A stretch of 45,991 nucleotides of DNA, from the NCBI GenBank assembly GCA_946221495.1, contig CAMIFA010000018.1, forward strand, positions 1 to 45,991, read 5' to 3'. The notes under the pieces are model-generated. The model made no database searches and was not told the origin of the DNA. It saw only the letters and a program-made list of their open reading frames with translations. A program made the position numbers and the translations under genes. How positions within the stretch are numbered: the stretch's first letter is position 1; every line of letters begins with the position of its first letter. This document shows positions 42,805-45,991 of the stretch, piece by piece. This DNA comes from an uncultured cyanobacterium. Lineage in GTDB: Bacteria > Cyanobacteriota > Cyanobacteriia > Cyanobacteriales > Chroococcidiopsidaceae.

Positions 42805-43696
42805 AAAACATACCTTAGTATTTACAAAATAAAAATATTACTCAGAAGCTCAAGCCGCTTAGTTCTTAGTACACAAGGGTTTATCAATTTTCATAGAAGA
42901 TATTTAAAAGCTTATAAGACGCTGTAGAGGATAAAGGACAAATTTGGTCATGTAAAATGTAGACTTGCAGAAGGATGTCTAGTAGAGTACGGATATTTAT
43001 GTATAAATTATAAAGCCAAATTAAGTAATTCCTCTGAAATAAATATGTATTTTTAGTGAAGTCTTGATAACTGCAATTGTTTAAAATATGGGCTAGCTAG
43101 GTATACTTACGGGAATTGTCTAAGAAGGCGTGAGTATCTGTAGGAGCAATTTAGTACAGATAAAGTGCTGTAAAGCTATCAGGTAGAATTTATCTAGACT
43201 AAGTAGGATGTTCCTTTACAGTTGTTTAAACAATTTACTTAAGGGTACTGAATTCAGTTTTAGAGAAGATAATGAGACCCCTTTAGTTCCTGGTTTGATG
43301 GCTGATTAGGCAAGTCCTCATGAACAAGCTCTTTGAGAGCCTAGCGCTGTTCTGTGAAGAAGTTTCAAAAAAGAATCAAAAAAGCTTAAACTTGCACTTA
43401 GGTCTTTAGTATTTGGGGAATAAAGAGCGATCGCCAACATACTTACAGTAGTTTTACTTAAGAAAGTACCCGGGATCTCAACCAAATTAGAAATTCCTGT
43501 TGCAATTTATACCTAAGTTAGCTGGACGTTAAAGAGCGATCGCCTATTAATCCTAACTGTCTGCAATTGCTGGAAAAACCTATCCCAGAGAATTGAATTA
43601 CATCAATATTCAGATTTTGTCTAAAAACCCCTAGATTCCAACTCAAGGGAGTGTCAAAATAGTCCTTAAATTTTTTGTAACTGTGTGAGCTAAACA
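42805..43696. other. 892-bp intergenic region between the malectin-protein gene and ycf23
   Basis: It is AT-rich DNA separating divergent genes. HIP1-type sites lie near 43430 and 43539. I see no RNA gene, no long inverted repeat and no ORF with a good start. It must hold both promoters, the unusual length leaving room for regulatory sites I cannot define. Confidence 0.5.
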
Positions 43697-44443
43697 ATGA
43701 CAATGCATTCTGTACTTCAACGTGCCTTTGCTCAAGGTAATGCCCTGAAAATTATCAGTGGCTTGAATAATTTTGACCCAGAGCGGGTAGCAGCGACTGT
43801 TAAAGCAGCTCAACAAGGTGGTGCTAGTTTCGTAGATATTGCTGCTGATTCAGACTTAGTGAAATTAATTCGCGGATTGACAAGTTTACCTATATGTGTA
43901 TCAGCAGTAGAGCCAGAAAAATTTGTGCAAGCTGTAGCAGCTGGGGCTGATTTAATCGAAATTGGGAACTTTGATTCTTTTTACGCCCAAGGTCGCACAT
44001 TTGAGGCAGAAGAAGTGCTGGCGCTTACTTATACAACGCGATCGCTGCTGCCCAATATTACTTTATCTGTTACTGTTCCCCACATTTTAGAACTAGATCA
44101 GCAAGTACAACTAGCAGAGGATCTAGTGAAAGCTGGCGCTGATATTATCCAAACTGAAGGGGGAACCAGCAGCACTCCGGTTCATGCTGGAACTTTGGGG
44201 CTAATTGAAAAGGCAGCGCCTACTTTAGCAGCTGCTTATGAGATTTCCCGCGCCGTATCAGTACCAGTGCTGTGTGCTTCCGGTATATCTAGCGTTACTG
44301 CTCCTTTAGCGATCGCTACGGGAGCGGCTGGTGTAGGTGTCGGCTCTGCGATTAACCAACTTAACAGTGAAGTGGCAATGGTCGCTGCTGTGCGTGGCTT
44401 AGTTGAAGCGTTGGCAACTAGTATTGTAAGGGCTAGAGGCTAG
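43697..44443 (+). CDS. ycf23: Ycf23/DUF561 family protein (TIM-barrel-like)
   Basis: The 248-residue protein has the (beta/alpha)8-like pattern of Ycf23: ALKIISGLNNFDPERVAATVKAA, GASFVDIAADSDLV, PICVSAVEP, AGADLIEIGNFDSFY, ADIIQTEGGTSSTP, VPVLCASGISSVTAPLAI and AAGVGVGSAIN. These resemble phosphate-binding loops of FMN or phosphoribosyl-type barrels. Ycf23 is encoded in red-lineage plastids and in cyanobacteria; its function is unknown. The ATG at 43697 is followed by a second ATG two codons later. A long perfect hairpin within repeat A lies after the stop. Confidence 0.9.
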   Translation: MTMHSVLQRAFAQGNALKIISGLNNFDPERVAATVKAAQQGGASFVDIAADSDLVKLIRGLTSLPICVSAVEPEKFVQAVAAGADLIEIGNFDSFYAQGRTFEAEEVLALTYTTRSLLPNITLSVTVPHILELDQQVQLAEDLVKAGADIIQTEGGTSSTPVHAGTLGLIEKAAPTLAAAYEISRAVSVPVLCASGISSVTAPLAIATGAAGVGVGSAINQLNSEVAMVAAVRGLVEALATSIVRARG

Positions 44444-44448
44444 AAATA

Positions 44449-44545
44449 GTTTTAAGTTTTGAGGTTTGAGTTTTGAATTTTGAGTTTTTTAACTTAAAAC
44501 TCAAAATTCAAAACTCATAACTGCGAACGCAGTGAGCCTAGCCCT
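44449..44545 (-). repeat. Dispersed repeat A, copy 2, with perfect 21-bp hairpin
   Basis: Stem positions 44468-44488 and 44496-44516 are perfectly complementary (GAGTTTTGAATTTTGAG... with a 7-nt loop). The flank AACTGCGAACGCAGTGAGCC is the reverse complement of the one in copy 1 at 33304, with one mismatch. As it lies between convergent genes it may also end transcription. Confidence 0.88.
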
Positions 44546-44555
44546 AATACCCAAT

Positions 44556-45704
44556 CTACTCCAAGCAATCCTTGAGGCGATAAATCACCTGCTCTTGCTG
44601 CTCAGTCGCTAATTCTGGAAACATAGGCAAGGACAAAACTTCGTGACAAGCTTGCTCTGCTACTGGCAATTGTCCTGGTTGATAGCCCAAACTTTGATAA
44701 ACAGGCTGCAAATGTAAAGGCAAGGGGTAATAAATCATTGAACCAACACCTTGCGCTTGTAACTTTTGGCGCACCTTGTCTCGATAGTTATTGTGATCAG
44801 AATCTCCCTTCTCACCTCCTGAAAGACGGATAGTGTATTGATTCCATACTCCTGCACCACCTGCTAACTCCTGCGGTGTAGTTACTCCTAGAATATGACT
44901 GAGCAGTTGATTGTAACGTTCGGCGATCGCGCGACGTTGAGCATTCCAACTGTCGAGATACTGTAACTTAATTTGGAGAATTACAGCTTGGATAGCATCT
45001 AAGCGGCTATTAATACCAATTGCCTCGTGAAGATAGCGATCTTTGCTACCGTGTTCTCGGAGCATTCTAATTTTTGCGGCGATTACTGGATCGTTAGTTG
45101 TAATAGCGCCACCATCACCACAAGCACCAAGATTTTTGGTAGGGTAAAAACTAAAGCAGCCAATATGTCCAATACTACCAACTTTTTTTTCTGCCCACAT
45201 CGCCCCCGTAGCCTGGGCGCAGTCTTCTATTACTGCTAGCCGATGAGAGGATGCGATCGCCATTAATGCAGTCATATTCATTGGCTGTCCAAACAAATGA
45301 ACTGGGACAATTGCCTTAGTTTTAGCAGTAATCGCAGTTGCTACTTGGTTAATATCAAGATTAAATGTTTGAGCGTCAATATCAACAAAAACAGGCGTTG
45401 CACCAACTGCGCTAATTACCTCAGTAGTAGCAAAAAAACTGAAGGGTGTTGTAATTACTTCATCACCTGCACCAATTTCTAAAGCTCGTAGAGCAAGATA
45501 AAGTGCATCTGTTCCTGAGTTGCAGACTACACATTCTGATACGTTCACGTAGGTAGCAAACTGTTTCTCAAACTTCAAAACCCGCGAGCCACCTACATAA
45601 CCGCCAGATGCCAGAACCTCTAAGACGGCATCATTCACTTCTGCTTCGATAGTTGCGTACTGCTGTACTAGGTCAAGAATAGGGATATTCACGCTTTGAA
45701 CCAT
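44556..45704 (-). CDS. DegT/DnrJ/EryC1/StrS family PLP aminotransferase
   Basis: The 382-residue fold-type I enzyme transfers an amino group to a keto-sugar nucleotide, usually in O-antigen, exopolysaccharide or secondary-metabolite pathways. IPILDLVQQY at the N-terminus, VCNSGTDALYLALRALEIGAGDEVITTPFSF, VFVDIDAQTFNLD, HLFGQP, EDCAQATGA and the PLP lysine in FSFYPTKNLGACGDGGAI are all diagnostic. Substrate contacts appear in HGSKDRYLHEAIGINSRLDAIQA. The sugar substrate cannot be deduced. No other sugar-nucleotide genes are visible on this side; those may lie beyond the window edge. Confidence 0.92.
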   Translation of the reverse strand: MVQSVNIPILDLVQQYATIEAEVNDAVLEVLASGGYVGGSRVLKFEKQFATYVNVSECVVCNSGTDALYLALRALEIGAGDEVITTPFSFFATTEVISAVGATPVFVDIDAQTFNLDINQVATAITAKTKAIVPVHLFGQPMNMTALMAIASSHRLAVIEDCAQATGAMWAEKKVGSIGHIGCFSFYPTKNLGACGDGGAITTNDPVIAAKIRMLREHGSKDRYLHEAIGINSRLDAIQAVILQIKLQYLDSWNAQRRAIAERYNQLLSHILGVTTPQELAGGAGVWNQYTIRLSGGEKGDSDHNNYRDKVRQKLQAQGVGSMIYYPLPLHLQPVYQSLGYQPGQLPVAEQACHEVLSLPMFPELATEQQEQVIYRLKDCLE

Positions 45705-45872
45705 TTTGAATCTTATATTTAATCAAATCAAATTTTGTTCCGCAAGAAAATATAGTTTTGCCTTCTAGTGCTTTTAGAACGAGAAAAACTGTTATTTGTT
45801 TCACTATTTGGTTAAATATAGAAGTTCTGTTATAAAAATTAGGTATACTGCTGTTCAGCCAAGCAGTTATAT

Positions 45873-45968
45873 ATGAATAAGCATAATCCTACCCAGCCTT
45901 TTAAACGACCTACAAACAATAAAAGTAGCAGTATATTTAAGTTAATATTGATTTTATCTAGTAGTTAA
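45873..45968 (+). CDS. Possible 31-residue peptide, weakly supported
   Basis: The open frame ATG-TAA encodes a Lys/Pro/Asn-rich start (MNKHNPTQPFKRPTNNK) and then a short hydrophobic end (IFKLILILSSS). It lies upstream of and divergent from the aminotransferase at the window edge. No clear Shine-Dalgarno sequence is seen (the bases before it are CAGTTATAT). The basic-then-hydrophobic pattern recalls the start of a membrane protein cut short by a stop, but the AT-rich DNA could give this by chance. Confidence 0.2.
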   Translation: MNKHNPTQPFKRPTNNKSSSIFKLILILSSS

Positions 45969-45991
45969 TATCAAATAAAATTTCTCTTAAT

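Noticed and set aside
42805..43696. Possible hidden gene in the long spacer before ycf23
   Set aside because: All frames are broken by frequent stops and none has a good start or protein-like composition.

Overview
The window looks like chromosomal DNA of a cyanobacterium. The palindrome GCGATCGC (HIP1) recurs throughout. The gene content is typical of the phylum: a Tab2/Atab2 photosystem-translation factor, a Ycf23/DUF561 protein, PATAN-type response regulators and a phytochrome-like (cyanobacteriochrome) taxis receptor. I cannot name the species. No rRNA, tRNA, CRISPR array, phage or transposase gene was recognised.

Left flank (1-9268), mostly housekeeping: the 3' part of a GH79/heparanase-like glycosidase, rimM, a valine-pyruvate type aminotransferase, a candidate 47-residue protein, short-form alpha-glucan phosphorylase, a protein made of six exact 19-residue DIDGHRPI repeats, a Tab2-like protein, an acidic disordered protein and MTA phosphorylase.

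Core (9272-37413), about 28 kb almost wholly devoted to chemosensory signalling, in two divergent arms. The minus arm (9272-21513) encodes CheB, a hybrid CheA-REC, a HAMP-less MCP, a double-CheW protein, a PATAN-REC regulator and a CheR-TPR methyltransferase. A degenerate HD-like protein and a TauE/SafE transporter sit between the regulator and cheR. Its composition resembles Wsp/Frz-like 'alternative function' systems with both adaptation enzymes. The plus arm (22474-37413) is a phototaxis (pix-type) operon: PATAN-REC (PixG), CheY-like (PixH), CheW (PixI), three successive MCPs, hybrid CheA (PixL) and an extra CheW. The first MCP has a DXCF-type cyanobacteriochrome GAF with both chromophore cysteines. 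The second has lost both cysteines. The third has no GAF but shares its sensor domain with the minus-arm MCP. The likely output is type IV pilus motility; this is inferred from the PATAN/PixJ families, as no pilus gene is present here.

Right flank (37484-45991): a SnoaL/NTF2-like protein, an M3 oligopeptidase, a large malectin-domain surface-type protein, Ycf23/DUF561 and a DegT-family aminotransferase. Several dispersed non-coding repeats lie in the spacers, including one family with two inverted copies about 11 kb apart and another with two exactly 77-bp copies flanking cheR and the TauE gene.

Most notable are the paired, divergent signalling arms, which share a sensor domain and repeated acidic-aromatic motifs in the linkers of both CheA kinases, and the altered signalling-tip residues in two of the three phototaxis MCPs.
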